The notes beneath the pieces were generated by a model. The model ran no database searches, had not been told where the DNA came from, and was given only the letters and a program-made list of their open reading frames with translations. A stretch of 41,538 bases of DNA from an uncultured Bacteroidales bacterium. GTDB lineage: Bacteria; Bacteroidota; Bacteroidia; Bacteroidales; CAIWKO01. The position numbers were made by a program, and so were the translations under genes. Shown piece after piece: positions 24,390 to 32,213 of the stretch. How positions within the stretch are numbered: the first letter of the stretch is position 1; each line of letters begins with the position of its first letter. Location of the stretch: contig CAIWKO010000062.1 in NCBI GenBank assembly GCA_903913285.1, positions 1 through 41,538 of the forward strand, in the 5' to 3' direction.

Positions 24390-25112
24390 ATGAAAATTAT
24401 CAAACATAATGCTAAAATAGTATTCATTACAGTGATCACCTTAATGATTGCTTCGTGTAATGGTTTTGGCCCGATAAAAGGAAACGGGAAGGTTGTTAAG
24501 CAGGAAAAAGAAGTTTCGGAGTTCAATAAAATTAATTTCGAAGGTGCTTTTAATGTGTTTATTTCGCAGGGTGAACAGACTAAACTTACCATTGAAGCCG
24601 ACGAAAATCTGCAGGACTATGTTGTTGCAAAAATAAAGAACAAAAAACTAAGCATTAAAACGAAAAGAAATTTAAGTCCAAGCAAAGAGATCAATATCTA
24701 CCTTACAGTAAAAACTTTCGACGGGATCGAGTCGTCGGGAGCGGTCATTATTAAATCGATGGGAAAATTAAATGCCGACAAATTGTCACTGGATATGTCA
24801 GGAGCCAGCAATATTGCATTGGATATAAACTGTGTTGAACTTCGCACAAATATTACAGGCAGTAGTACCATGAAACTTATAGGTGCTGCGTCGTTTGCAG
24901 ATTTTGATGTGTCGGGAAGTTCAGAGATCAATAACTTTGAGATGATCTTCGATGATCTGAAGCTAAAAGTGAAAGGCAGTTCAAAAGTAAAAGTTAATGT
25001 ACTGACAAAACTTGATGTATCATTAACAGGGTCGGGAGAAATTGAATATATGGGAACTCCTGATGTGAAAAAAGAAATATCCGGATCGGGAAGTGTAACG
25101 AAATTATTTTAA
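24390..25112 (+). CDS. GIN-domain (DUF2807) lipoprotein
   Basis: 240 residues. The N-terminus ends with the lipobox LMIASC (C23), so it should be a lipoprotein. The mature part is the head-GIN domain. It starts GNGKVVKQEKEVSEFNKINFEGAFNVFISQGEQ and continues as a repeated right-handed beta structure with many ITGSSTMKL, VSGSSEI and VKGSSKVKV turns. The family is frequent in Bacteroidota and is thought to lie at the outer membrane or periplasm; its function is unclear. It is 6 nt after the DciA-like gene and 3 nt before the Tudor-like gene, apparently in one operon. Confidence 0.88.
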   Translation: MKIIKHNAKIVFITVITLMIASCNGFGPIKGNGKVVKQEKEVSEFNKINFEGAFNVFISQGEQTKLTIEADENLQDYVVAKIKNKKLSIKTKRNLSPSKEINIYLTVKTFDGIESSGAVIIKSMGKLNADKLSLDMSGASNIALDINCVELRTNITGSSTMKLIGAASFADFDVSGSSEINNFEMIFDDLKLKVKGSSKVKVNVLTKLDVSLTGSGEIEYMGTPDVKKEISGSGSVTKLF

Positions 25113-25115
25113 TTT

Positions 25116-25661
25116 ATGGAAAAAGAATTAACGGTCGGTACCCGTATCGATCACGACAAATACGGTGAAGGCGTGGTGAGTAAAGTAAATATCTCGAACT
25201 ACGAGATCATCTTTGTAAGAGCCGGCAAAATGGAATTTTCGAAAAACAATAAAGATTACACGGTGCTCAATTATAACGAAAGCAGCGAAAGTACAGGTTC
25301 TGCACCTATTGACCTGGAAGCGTTCGAACAGGTTTTGATTTCTTTTCTGGATAAATACGGCGGATTTCAGGAAGTTATACCGATAGGTGAAAAATGGACA
25401 GGGGGGAAGCTCATCTTACAACCCGGAAAAACCGATCTGAAACCAAAAGAAATTCCGGTTGAAGCATTCTTTCATAAAATTGTTATGCTGCGCGACCGTT
25501 TGAGGGTACTGGAGCAAAATATCAACAGCCACCCAAAGCTTACTGACGAAGAAAAAGTGAATTTTCAGCAATACATCACCCGGGTTTATGGTAGTTTGAC
25601 CACATTCAACATTCTTTTCGACAATAAAGAAGATTACTTTGTGGGTACAGGCGGAAACTAA
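25116..25661 (+). CDS. Uncharacterised protein with N-terminal Tudor-like module
   Basis: 181 residues, no signal peptide. Residues about 4-50 (TVGTRIDHDKYGEGVVSKVNISNYEIIFVRAGKMEFSKN) resemble the small Tudor/KOW-like barrel found at the C-terminus of UvrD/PcrA helicases (GxxVxHxxFGEGxV). The remainder is mostly helical (EAFEQVLISFLDKYGGF, EAFFHKIVMLRDRLRVLEQNIN) and ends with the FNILFDNKEDYFVGTG tail. The family is not one I can name. A nucleic-acid or polymerase contact is a guess from the Tudor-like part and the recF cluster. Confidence 0.72.
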   Translation: MEKELTVGTRIDHDKYGEGVVSKVNISNYEIIFVRAGKMEFSKNNKDYTVLNYNESSESTGSAPIDLEAFEQVLISFLDKYGGFQEVIPIGEKWTGGKLILQPGKTDLKPKEIPVEAFFHKIVMLRDRLRVLEQNINSHPKLTDEEKVNFQQYITRVYGSLTTFNILFDNKEDYFVGTGGN

Positions 25662-25724
25662 GTTGGGTGAAAGTTTATCAAATTTAAAGTTGTTGATTAA
25701 TAATCAGTACATAAAAATAATGAT

Positions 25725-27812
25725 TTGACTTTTGCCGTAAACACCGAATATTCATTGTGGCTTGCCATCCCTTGTTTGATACTGGGTGCTGGTTATGCCA
25801 TGTTGTTATATTTCCGCGAAAGAAGATATGAATTCACCGGAAGAGTGAAATGGCTTTTGGCTGCATTGCGGACTTTAAGCATATTCATAATATCGTTTTT
25901 GCTGCTTTCGCCTCTGATGAGAATGACCACCAACACGATCGAAAAGCCTATTATTGTTGTTGCTCAGGATAATTCGCAGTCGTTGGTGTTTTGCAAAGAT
26001 TCAGCTGCAATACGAGCAAAGTATGCCGCTGAGATGAAACAATTGATCTCTGATCTGGAAAAGAATTATGATGTACACAGCCTTTCGTTTGGCGATAAGA
26101 TAAAAGACAATCTCAGTTTCGATTATAATGATAAACAAACCGATTTCTCGCAGTTGTTTGACGATATTAATGCCCGTTATGCGAACCGCAACGTGGGTGC
26201 TGTGATTATTGCCTCCGATGGTTTGTATAATAAAGGAAACAGTCCGGTGTTTCTGGCTGAACAAATGAAATACCCATTCTATACCATTGCTTTGGGCGAT
26301 ACCAGTATTCAAAAGGATATCATCGTGTCGCGCGTGAACTACAACCGTATCAGTTATCTTGGCAACGAGTTTCCTCTCGAAATTGTGGTTACGGCAAACA
26401 AATGCAGCGGACAGAAAGCCACGCTGACTGTGACAAAAGGAAACGAAACACTGTACTCGAAAACGATCGATTTTAATTCGCCCCGTTATATTGAAACTTT
26501 CCCGGTACAGCTTGAAGCAAAACAAGCGGGAATGCAACACTACAGAGTAAATATCTCAACCCTGGAGAATGAGATCAGTTATGCAAACAATTATCAGGAT
26601 GTTTTTGTGGAAGTGCTCGACGGACGCGAAAAGATACTGATCTTGGCGGGCGCTCCGCATCCCGATGTTTCGGCATTGAAACAATGCATCGAGATGAACA
26701 AGATCTACCAGGTGGATGAAGCTATTGCCGATAATTTCAATAAACCGCTTGATAACTACAACATGATCATATTGCATCAGATTCCGTTCAAGGGTAAAAA
26801 CAATTTGCCCCTGTTGCAAAGTATTGAGAAACAGAAGATCCCTGTTTTATTCATTCTGGGTTCATCGTCCGATATTTCGGTGCTGAACACGATGAAAACA
26901 GCTTTAAACATAAAATCACAGGGCGGTAAATTTGATGAAGCTACGCCAACTATTGCAAATGATTTTGCTTTGTTCACCATATCCGATGAACTTAAAAAAC
27001 TGAGCGCCGATTTTCCGGCTTTAACGGTGCCTTTCGGCGATTATGCTGCCGGCAATTCGCTGAATGTATTATTCTATCAAAAGATCGGAAGCGTTCAAAC
27101 CCGGAAGCCTTTGGTGATGTTCAACACGGTTTCGGAAGCAAAAATGGGGCTCATAGCAGGAGAAGGAATCTGGAAATGGCGATTGAATAATTTTTTGCAA
27201 ACTTCCAACCAGAATGCATTTAATGAACTTATTGATAAGATCATTCAGTATTTATCGGTGAAAGTTGATAAAGGACGTTTCAGAATTAACACAAAGGAAA
27301 AGTTTCAGGAAAACGAGTCGGTTGAATTCGATGCAGAAGTTTATAACGAGAGTTATCAGTTGATCAACGATCCCGAGGTGCAAATGACGATCACCAATGC
27401 ACAGGGCAAGAAATTTCCGTTCACGTTCTCACGCTCCAACCGCGCGTATCATATCAATGCCGGTGTTTTTCCGGTGGGCGACTATAAATTCGATGCGCAG
27501 GTTAAGATAGGAGGCAAGCAACTTACAAAATCGGGACTATTAACCGTGATTCCGGTAAATGTTGAATCGTTGAACCTGATTGCCGACCATCAGCTATTAT
27601 ACACTCTTGCAAGCAAACACGATGGAAAAATGCTGTATCCGGGTCAGCTCAGTCAACTGCCTGCTTTATTGAAAGCCCGCGATGATGTTAAATCAATTTC
27701 CTATTCTAAAAAGACTTTTAATGATTTGGTAAATCTATTTTGGGTTTTTATGGTTATCGTGCTTTTGCTTTCGGCAGAGTGGTTTATCCGAAAAAGATAC
27801 GGTGCGTATTAG
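25725..27812 (+). CDS. Membrane protein with VWA-like domain, 695 residues
   Basis: Two N-terminal membrane helices (about 10-30 and 40-62), a large extracytoplasmic part, and a C-terminal helix (about 668-686) before a basic tail. Residues about 70-190 have a von Willebrand A-like fold. IIVVAQDNSQSLV carries a D-x-S-x-S MIDAS-like motif, followed by VGAVIIASDGLYNKGN. Immunoglobulin-like segments and a glutamine-amidotransferase-like segment (EKILILAGAPHPDVSAL) follow. Similar large membrane proteins lie near MoxR/BatA-type loci in Bacteroidota, but no such partner is here. The start is TTG at 25725: no ATG exists in frame for about 30 codons. An out-of-frame ATG-ATT-TGA at 25720 overlaps it. 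Confidence 0.75.
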   Translation: MTFAVNTEYSLWLAIPCLILGAGYAMLLYFRERRYEFTGRVKWLLAALRTLSIFIISFLLLSPLMRMTTNTIEKPIIVVAQDNSQSLVFCKDSAAIRAKYAAEMKQLISDLEKNYDVHSLSFGDKIKDNLSFDYNDKQTDFSQLFDDINARYANRNVGAVIIASDGLYNKGNSPVFLAEQMKYPFYTIALGDTSIQKDIIVSRVNYNRISYLGNEFPLEIVVTANKCSGQKATLTVTKGNETLYSKTIDFNSPRYIETFPVQLEAKQAGMQHYRVNISTLENEISYANNYQDVFVEVLDGREKILILAGAPHPDVSALKQCIEMNKIYQVDEAIADNFNKPLDNYNMIILHQIPFKGKNNLPLLQSIEKQKIPVLFILGSSSDISVLNTMKTALNIKSQGGKFDEATPTIANDFALFTISDELKKLSADFPALTVPFGDYAAGNSLNVLFYQKIGSVQTRKPLVMFNTVSEAKMGLIAGEGIWKWRLNNFLQTSNQNAFNELIDKIIQYLSVKVDKGRFRINTKEKFQENESVEFDAEVYNESYQLINDPEVQMTITNAQGKKFPFTFSRSNRAYHINAGVFPVGDYKFDAQVKIGGKQLTKSGLLTVIPVNVESLNLIADHQLLYTLASKHDGKMLYPGQLSQLPALLKARDDVKSISYSKKTFNDLVNLFWVFMVIVLLLSAEWFIRKRYGAY

Positions 27813-27819
27813 GTAAGTT

Positions 27820-27862
27820 GAAAGGTAATGGCAATAGATTAACCTGCCATTTTTTACCTTTC
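27820..27862. repeat. Imperfect long hairpin after the 695-residue protein gene
   Basis: GAAAGGTAATGGC (27820-27832) pairs with GCCATTTTTTACCTTTC (27846-27862) over 13 bp, with four extra T in the right arm. The T-run is within the stem and not after it, so termination is doubtful but possible on either strand. It lies 8 nt after the stop codon. Confidence 0.5.
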
Positions 27863-27948
27863 GAGAATTATAATAAACTATATTGAACTTGCAACTTATT
27901 TAGCCTTAAATACGTAATTAGTACTTTTACGACAATATTAATTAGATA

Positions 27949-28563
27949 ATGGCAACCCACCCGATTGCAAAGACATCATTTTTAGGCCTGGTACCATTCG
28001 GTTTAGAAGCATTGATACTGTTAGCAATTGCAGAGCAGGGAATGCATGTTATCCTGAAGCTGATTTTCTTGAGCATAGCTATTTTCGGATTCATGTATAT
28101 TTGCGGATATAGTTGGGTGGCAATTTTCCCTCGTTGGACCTTCCATGCACTTGGTTTTTGCGGCTTGTTTACGATTTGTTATTTATTTATTGCTAAAGGG
28201 CAAAGTGAATTTGCCTGGCTATGGATTGTGTTGCCATTAATATTGGCATTTGTTGCAGGATTTTGTGTTAAGCCGAATTTCAAACTTTTGTATTATTTTT
28301 ATTGGTTGATCAAGGCTGATAAAAGCCTTTTACTGTTTTGGCTTTACGGGTTTCTACCCGCGTATATACTGTTTTTGTTTCGCGATATAAAAGATCTTTG
28401 GCATATTCCTGTCTTTATCATCATCATACTGATACAGGCGACAGGGGCATTTTTCTATTTGCAAAGTCCCAACAAAACCATAAGGGTGTTATCATTGTTT
28501 CTGGGAGCATTTGTTGCATTTGCAACCGCCATTATTTATATGGTGAATTATTGGGTTGGATGA
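27949..28563 (+). CDS. Polytopic membrane protein of unknown function
   Basis: 204 residues with about seven hydrophobic helices covering most of the chain. There are few charged residues (RDIKDLWH is the main one) and no signal peptide. I do not recognise a family, and no transporter motif or catalytic residue stands out. A -7-like box TACTTTTA is at 27922-27929. It is followed by a 180-nt gap before a beta-barrel gene with its own promoter, so it is likely monocistronic. The codon usage resembles that of the neighbours. Confidence 0.68.
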   Translation: MATHPIAKTSFLGLVPFGLEALILLAIAEQGMHVILKLIFLSIAIFGFMYICGYSWVAIFPRWTFHALGFCGLFTICYLFIAKGQSEFAWLWIVLPLILAFVAGFCVKPNFKLLYYFYWLIKADKSLLLFWLYGFLPAYILFLFRDIKDLWHIPVFIIIILIQATGAFFYLQSPNKTIRVLSLFLGAFVAFATAIIYMVNYWVG

Positions 28564-28712
28564 TGATTCATCTTGGACGCCTGTGCAAAAGTCCGGTAGA
28601 CATAAAATTTGTCCTTTTGTTAATTTAGATAGTCAGTTTAGGTCTCTGGTCTAAGTTTAACTTGCAGAAGAATGGCACATTGTTACCTAATGAAGTTTTG
28701 ATTAATAATTCT

Positions 28713-28720
28713 ACCTTTGC
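28713..28720 (+). promoter_or_regulatory. -7 box of the beta-barrel gene at 28743
   Basis: TACCTTTG, perfect match, followed by GCAGC; 22 nt before the ATG. TTTG at 28698-28701 is too near to be its -33 element. Confidence 0.5.
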
Positions 28721-28742
28721 AGCATCAACAATCACTATTATC

Positions 28743-29390
28743 ATGAAAAAGCAATTACTTTTAGCATTATTCTTTGTTTTTATTCTTTCATTTCAGATCA
28801 AAGCACAGGAAACACACAGAAAAGTTGAAGGTATAGGTATAGAAGTTGGAGTGGGTTATAATTTTATGAAATTACATTTAGAATTGACTGACTTGGACTC
28901 AACAGCTACATTAAATAATTTGTGGATGCAGCCATCTACACGCATTCATTATGATATGATGCTCAAACAAATTGGGAAAAAAAACAGTTTGAAATTAAAA
29001 ACATTTCTGGGTTATTATACGTTTGGAGGGAAAACACTTGCTGATGCAAAAGGAAACAGATTAATTCTTGCTTTCGGGTCAATTGAAGCAGGAGCAGGGC
29101 TTACGTTCGATTTTTTAAACAGGTTTCAGTTAACACCATTAATAAAAGCACAATATATTATTTCAGGTAAACAGCGACATCTGCTTAAAGATCAATCTGG
29201 GGTTCCAACCGAAGACATCAGAACCGATGTACAAAACCTTTCAGCAAATGCCGGTTTGCAATTCAGATTCAAATATCGCCATTTTACATTAGGTGCCGAA
29301 GCCTGGATAGGATTGAATGATTTTTATAAAAAAGATGGATATTCTGCAAAAGAAAACAATTACCGCGTTCTAATAGGATATGAATTCTAA
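28743..29390 (+). CDS. Outer-membrane beta-barrel protein of unknown function
   Basis: 215 residues from the ATG at 28743 (MKKQLLLALFFVFILSFQIKAQ, a clear signal peptide). Longer reading from an upstream TTG is rejected because it would place the -7 box inside the gene. The mature part alternates strands and turns (GIGIEVGVGYNFMKLHLE, LKLKTFLGYYTFGGKT, AGAGLTFDFLNRFQLTPLIKAQYI, HFTLGAEAWIGLNDFY) and ends with an aromatic residue (YRVLIGYEF), as outer-membrane barrels do. It is about eight strands long. No ligand is predictable. Confidence 0.82.
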   Translation: MKKQLLLALFFVFILSFQIKAQETHRKVEGIGIEVGVGYNFMKLHLELTDLDSTATLNNLWMQPSTRIHYDMMLKQIGKKNSLKLKTFLGYYTFGGKTLADAKGNRLILAFGSIEAGAGLTFDFLNRFQLTPLIKAQYIISGKQRHLLKDQSGVPTEDIRTDVQNLSANAGLQFRFKYRHFTLGAEAWIGLNDFYKKDGYSAKENNYRVLIGYEF

Positions 29391-29394
29391 AAAA

Positions 29395-29424
29395 AATGCC
29401 TGAAGCATTTCAACTTCAGACATT
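29395..29424. terminator. Bidirectional terminator between convergent genes
   Basis: AATG-C-CTGAAG (29395-29405) and CTTCAG-A-CATT (29414-29424) pair around an 8-nt loop with one C/A mismatch. On the minus strand it is followed by a run of at least seven T (29390-29396), so it should stop transcription of the C10 peptidase gene. On the plus strand the following tail is CTTTCGTTTG, weaker. Confidence 0.7.
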
Positions 29425-29443
29425 CTTTCGTTTGATACATTCT

Positions 29444-31156
29444 CTATTGCTTAATAAATTTAGAGCGATAGTTATATTGAGCCGATTGGAACGATATAAT
29501 ATAAAATCCCGAATCGAAATTACTCAGATCAATAGTAGTAATATTATTCTTTTCAAAACTCTGAGAAGCCGAATATACAACTTTACCCGAATAATCGTAG
29601 ATAGAAATATTCACTGGTTCAGACACAGACACATGATTTAATAGATACAAGCTATTCGTTGCCGGATTTGGATAAACCGAAACTTTTCCCAATTCATTTT
29701 CTTTTATTCCGTCACCATGTTTTAAAGCCCAATATTTTGCACTCCAGCCTAGTCCCTGATTTAGACTGTCGCTCGAAAATGTGATCAACATTTTGCCGCT
29801 GGTTGAAGTTAGTACAGGAGGGATGTCTGTTCCCGAGAAGGTACCTAACAATGTACCTGAAGTAGTTGAACCATCATAAATGCTTACGATATCTTTTCCT
29901 GATTCTGTATTGAAATCGGAAAATTCTAAAACTACTCTTTCGGCTGAATCAGGTTCGATGAGCCAATCGCAGTTTGTATTATTCCAGTAATATGAATACC
30001 CGCTGCCATCGGAAACCGTACCTGTAGAATCGGTAAAAGTTCTGCTTGCCATACAGTAAGGAGCAAAGTAAGGAACTATATTGGCAACAATTTCTTCATC
30101 TGACGAAAAATCGTACCCACCGGCGTTTAATGTATCAACCTGATAATATCCATTATTAGAACCGCTCCAACCCCAGTTCATGTGAAATTTATTATTAGCA
30201 TCATAGCCGTCGCAAACCCAGGCATGGCCACCACCCGAGCCGCTTCCGCTATATAAGATAGGGTGATTCTGGTCTATATTGTCTTTTAGCAATGCTATCC
30301 AATCATGATCGTCATAGTTGCTTTTATCAATAACAGCAATGGTGTTTCTGTAATGAAAGTAATTTACCAAAGCTGTGGCAACATCTGCTGTGTTTGCGCC
30401 CGATTCGATCGGAGTATAATCCATATTAACAGAGACCCCACAATCAAAAATAAGAGTAGAAATAGCATCTTCTGTTGTAAGGTTACCATAAGTTCCCATA
30501 TTAGCCCAATCATAGGTTGTTGCTGAAAAATCAGCTCCTATTGTTCCAAAATAAGGATGAGGATAGCTGTGAGACCCGATACCCTGAGGAGGCCAGTTAT
30601 AGTATTTCATAATTTGCGCCATGGCTGTGGCCACACAACCCGTTACACAATGACCGTCTGGACCTGTTGAATAAACAGGACAGTTGTGGTTGTAATATTT
30701 CCCTTGATCCCATTTTGTTGTGCATAATGGTGTAACGGCTTTGCTTGATTGTTTCACCGGCAATTGGCTGTTTGATAGAAATTGATTCCATTCGGAATTA
30801 AGTTTTGCATTTACTTTTTCTGAAGCAATTGCCTTCGAATAGTTTCCGATCCAGTTTTTAAAAGCAGGAGCCTGATTATTATTGTAGTTTCCTTCAGTTG
30901 AATATCCTAACACCGGATTGCTTGAATAATCGCCCGAAACAACAACAAACCCTTCGTTTCCGATATTATAAATAAAGAGCGTTGTGTCAGAATTTTCGGT
31001 TTTAACAGATGTTAACTGAGCTAGTGTATAGTTATTATTAAGCGACTTAGACCAGAATGATTCTGCAGTTTGCCTGGCAATAGAATTTGAAACTTTTTGT
31101 GCCGATGCTGATAATATACAAAGTGATGTAAACAGCATCAAAACGGATTTTTTCAT
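29444..31156 (-). CDS. C10-family cysteine peptidase with CUB domain and T9SS sorting signal
   Basis: 570 residues. The signal peptide ends at SAQ. Residues about 20-140 form the Spi/propeptide region. The catalytic domain (140-365) carries the nucleophile C174 in GCVATAMAQIMKYYNWP and H311 in GGHAWVCDGYD, with the MNWGWSGSNNGYY loop; this is the streptopain (SpeB) layout. Residues about 368-476 look like a CUB domain (YWNNTNCDWLIEP ... VSIYDGS). Residues from 490 form the type A C-terminal sorting domain with the VYPNPATNSLYL start and RSKFIKQ end, so it should be secreted through T9SS and anchored at the surface. It likely needs propeptide removal. Its own promoter lies at 31208-31235. Confidence 0.93.
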   Translation of the reverse strand: MKKSVLMLFTSLCILSASAQKVSNSIARQTAESFWSKSLNNNYTLAQLTSVKTENSDTTLFIYNIGNEGFVVVSGDYSSNPVLGYSTEGNYNNNQAPAFKNWIGNYSKAIASEKVNAKLNSEWNQFLSNSQLPVKQSSKAVTPLCTTKWDQGKYYNHNCPVYSTGPDGHCVTGCVATAMAQIMKYYNWPPQGIGSHSYPHPYFGTIGADFSATTYDWANMGTYGNLTTEDAISTLIFDCGVSVNMDYTPIESGANTADVATALVNYFHYRNTIAVIDKSNYDDHDWIALLKDNIDQNHPILYSGSGSGGGHAWVCDGYDANNKFHMNWGWSGSNNGYYQVDTLNAGGYDFSSDEEIVANIVPYFAPYCMASRTFTDSTGTVSDGSGYSYYWNNTNCDWLIEPDSAERVVLEFSDFNTESGKDIVSIYDGSTTSGTLLGTFSGTDIPPVLTSTSGKMLITFSSDSLNQGLGWSAKYWALKHGDGIKENELGKVSVYPNPATNSLYLLNHVSVSEPVNISIYDYSGKVVYSASQSFEKNNITTIDLSNFDSGFYIISFQSAQYNYRSKFIKQ

Positions 31157-31207
31157 AAAATTTTCTGAATAAAATGATTAAATATTTTAATTGATTTTCT
31201 GCGGATG

Positions 31208-31235
31208 CAAATGTATGAATAAGTTTGCATTTCAA
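31208..31235 (-). promoter_or_regulatory. Promoter of the C10 peptidase, within an inverted repeat
   Basis: Minus strand: TTG (31235-31233), 17-nt spacer, TACATTTG (31215-31208), then GCATCC. The region also contains the 7-bp inverted repeat ATGCAAA (31205-31211) / TTTGCAT (31224-31230), which straddles the -7 box. Confidence 0.55.
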
Positions 31236-31260
31236 GCAGTCTTGATAATTATTTAACGAA

Positions 31261-31794
31261 CTATGCTTTCGGAGGTTTTTCTTCTGGAAGTGAAACAAAT
31301 GTAATAATCGAATAATGATAAAGCGGTTTAAATAGATTAGAACAGGAAAATATCAAACGTTCAATGCAACTCGTTATGGCTGCTTCCGTAATTATTTGCC
31401 TGAGAAGTTGAGTGGTTTTTTGTTTATAGGGTAATTCTGAATCAGAATGACTTTTTACAAATTCTTCGAATTTCGAGAGCAGGACTTCTTCTTTCTTATC
31501 GTTCAAACATTTAAAAATAGTTAATGTCCCTTTTTTTTCATAACTAATCACATCATACATTTTGTCCTTATAACAAAACTCATCCTCTTCTGTCCATTTA
31601 AAATCCGAATTCTTCAAAAGCATTTCTGCATCCTCAATTGCCAGCGACAAAATATCATTATTCGCAGAATCAGATTTTAGATTAGCATGAAAATCATGTT
31701 TGTAACTTTCCTGAATCAATAAAAAAGTGATATAATATCCCGAAACATTAAATAAAATGGCAATAAGAAGAAGTATAGAAATTGTTTTGCGCAT
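31261..31794 (-). CDS. Membrane-anchored protein of unknown function, 177 residues
   Basis: One N-terminal hydrophobic helix (TISILLLIAILFNVSGYYITFLLI), a polar middle (DAEMLLKNSDFKWTEEDEFCYKDKMYDV) and a moderately hydrophobic tail with cysteines (AITSCIERLIFSCSNLFK), ending SLPEEKPPKA. The family is not recognised; small proteins with this topology and ending are frequent in Bacteroidota. The ATG at 31794 is preferred. An upstream in-frame ATG at 31830 would put a perfect -7 box (31803-31810) inside the gene. If that box is used, the mRNA would be almost leaderless. Confidence 0.65.
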   Translation of the reverse strand: MRKTISILLLIAILFNVSGYYITFLLIQESYKHDFHANLKSDSANNDILSLAIEDAEMLLKNSDFKWTEEDEFCYKDKMYDVISYEKKGTLTIFKCLNDKKEEVLLSKFEEFVKSHSDSELPYKQKTTQLLRQIITEAAITSCIERLIFSCSNLFKPLYHYSIITFVSLPEEKPPKA

Positions 31795-31802
31795 AAACGT
31801 AG

Positions 31803-31810
31803 CAAAGATA
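31803..31810 (-). promoter_or_regulatory. -7 box directly before the 177-residue protein start
   Basis: TATCTTTG on the minus strand, perfect match, ending 8 nt before the ATG at 31794. The mRNA would be leaderless or nearly so. No -33 TTG is visible. Confidence 0.45.
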
Positions 31811-31826
31811 ATTAAAAAATAATTTC

Positions 31827-31838
31827 GCATTCGAATGC
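31827..31838. promoter_or_regulatory. 12-bp palindrome in a divergent promoter region
   Basis: GCATTCGAATGC is a perfect palindrome between the divergent boxes at 31803-31810 and 31849-31878. It could be an operator for a dimeric regulator shared by both units. If the longer start of the minus gene is right, it overlaps that start codon. Confidence 0.4.
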
Positions 31839-31848
31839 AGTCTTTTTA

Positions 31849-31878
31849 TTTGCCAGAACAATTTACTTTGTATTTTTG
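31849..31878 (+). promoter_or_regulatory. Promoter of the DUF3795/radical SAM/GHPD operon
   Basis: TTTG at 31849-31852, spacer 18, TATTTTTG at 31871-31878; both elements match well. The ATG at 31895 is 17 nt downstream. Confidence 0.75.
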
Positions 31879-31894
31879 TTGAAGAAAAAATATA

Positions 31895-32203
31895 ATGATG
31901 AAAACAGTTAAAATTATTTCAGCCTGCGGTTTGGTTTGCAATGAATGCGAATTTTTCGGTAAACAATGTGATGGATGTTATGCCGTTAAAGGTTCAACGT
32001 TCTGGGCAAAAGAAGCTATGCCGTCCAAAGTATGCCCATTATTCGACTGCAGTGTAAATACCCGTGGATATCATAGTTGTGGTAATTGTGCCGAACTTCC
32101 CTGTGCCACGTTTTTGCAAATGAAAGATCCTTCAAGCACGGATGAAGAACATGCCCGGATGTTGAAGGTGCGTCAGGAGTTATTAAAAAACAATCTGGCA
32201 TAA
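31895..32203 (+). CDS. DUF3795 cysteine-rich protein
   Basis: 102 residues with ten cysteines arranged as in DUF3795: CGLVCNECEFFGKQCDGC, then VCPLFDCSVNTRGYHSCGNCAELPC and the DPSSTDEEHARMLKVR tail. The cysteines suggest zinc or an iron-sulfur cluster. Function unknown. Two adjacent ATG codons (31895 and 31898) could serve as start. It is the first of three tightly spaced genes: the radical SAM gene starts 10 nt after its stop. The operon makes a redox or radical-SAM-related role plausible, but that is inference. Confidence 0.88.
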   Translation: MMKTVKIISACGLVCNECEFFGKQCDGCYAVKGSTFWAKEAMPSKVCPLFDCSVNTRGYHSCGNCAELPCATFLQMKDPSSTDEEHARMLKVRQELLKNNLA

Positions 32204-32213
32204 TACAACAGTA

